From: JACOYH01 sp964469735
Lineage (GTDB): Bacteria; Patescibacteriota; Minisyncoccia; Minisyncoccales; MHMH01
Assembly: GCA_964469735.1 (NCBI GenBank)
Contig: CAYXYS010000016.1
Location: forward strand, 1 to 12,110
Length of the DNA stretch: 12,110 nucleotides
Direction: 5' to 3'
Positions within the stretch are counted from its first letter, which is position 1. Every line of letters starts with the position of its first letter. The notes below the pieces were generated by a model. That model saw only the letters and a list, made by a program, of their open reading frames with translations, had not been told where the DNA came from and searched no databases. The position numbers and the translations under genes were made by a program. Shown one piece after another: positions 12,025-12,110 of this stretch.

Positions 12025-12110
12025 TTCTGCTGCGGCGAGAAGCTTGTCCCCTTATGCCTCTCGCCTTGCGGCGAAGCAGGTCGGGCAACTCTTCGAGTCC
12101 CCGCCTCGAC
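12025..12110 (+). repeat. tRNA-linked repeat, copy B (cut by the window end)
   Basis: It matches 10217-10302 at 79 of 86 positions with no gaps. It begins 42 bases after tRNA-Lys, as copy A begins 45 bases after tRNA-Arg. The window ends before the part that in copy A repeats the tRNA 3' end. Confidence 0.8.

Noticed and set aside
1..12110. CRISPR arrays, transposases, phage or toxin-antitoxin genes
   Set aside because: No regularly spaced direct repeats and no matching proteins were found in any frame.

Overview
The window looks like chromosomal DNA from a small-genome bacterium of the Candidate Phyla Radiation (Patescibacteria), most likely of the Parcubacteria type. This is an inference from the proteins, not a database match. 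The pointers are a secreted VirB2-like pilin with a Pro-Cys / Cys-x-x-Cys N-terminus, surface proteins with CRY...VRC fibronectin-like domains, a very short trigger factor, GC-rich palindromes inserted in frame in housekeeping genes, and many genes without a Shine-Dalgarno sequence.

Layout. (1) 1-2290, minus strand: trigger factor (tig) then clpP, closed by a hairpin terminator, followed by a small membrane-anchored protein. (2) 2291-2810, plus strand: one small membrane protein with its own terminator. (3) 2896-6318, minus strand: nusA then the proton-pumping pyrophosphatase hppA. A strong promoter drives this unit, and its leader contains a terminator-like hairpin. (4) 6337-6513, plus strand: a consensus promoter, a structured RNA closed by a 20-position helix, and a terminator. 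This is an unannotated small RNA, possibly a 6S-like RNA. (5) 6534-9985, minus strand: a tight unit of cca, tRNA-Pro(CGG), a repeat/fibronectin-like surface protein, a four-helix membrane protein, a small unknown protein and tRNA-Ala(CGC). Both tRNAs overlap protein-coding sequence. (6) 9986-12110, plus strand: tRNA-Arg(TCG), a tRNA-associated repeat, a membrane protein with Asp-box motifs, a pilin-like protein, tRNA-Lys(CTT), and a second copy of the repeat cut by the window end.

The strongest signal outside ordinary genes is a group of three near-matches (14 of 16 bases each) to the ParB-binding site parS, TGTTTCACGTGAAACA, at 6723, 8477 and 10339. Chance would give about 0.003 such matches in 12 kb, so this region is probably the ParB-loading centromere and may lie near the replication origin. 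No parA, parB or dnaA gene is in the window.

The genes cover protein quality control (Tig, ClpP), transcription elongation and termination (NusA, perhaps the small RNA), membrane energetics (HppA), tRNA maturation (Cca and four tRNAs) and the cell surface or secretion (fibronectin-like protein, pilin, Asp-box protein). No CRISPR array, transposase, prophage or toxin-antitoxin pair was seen.
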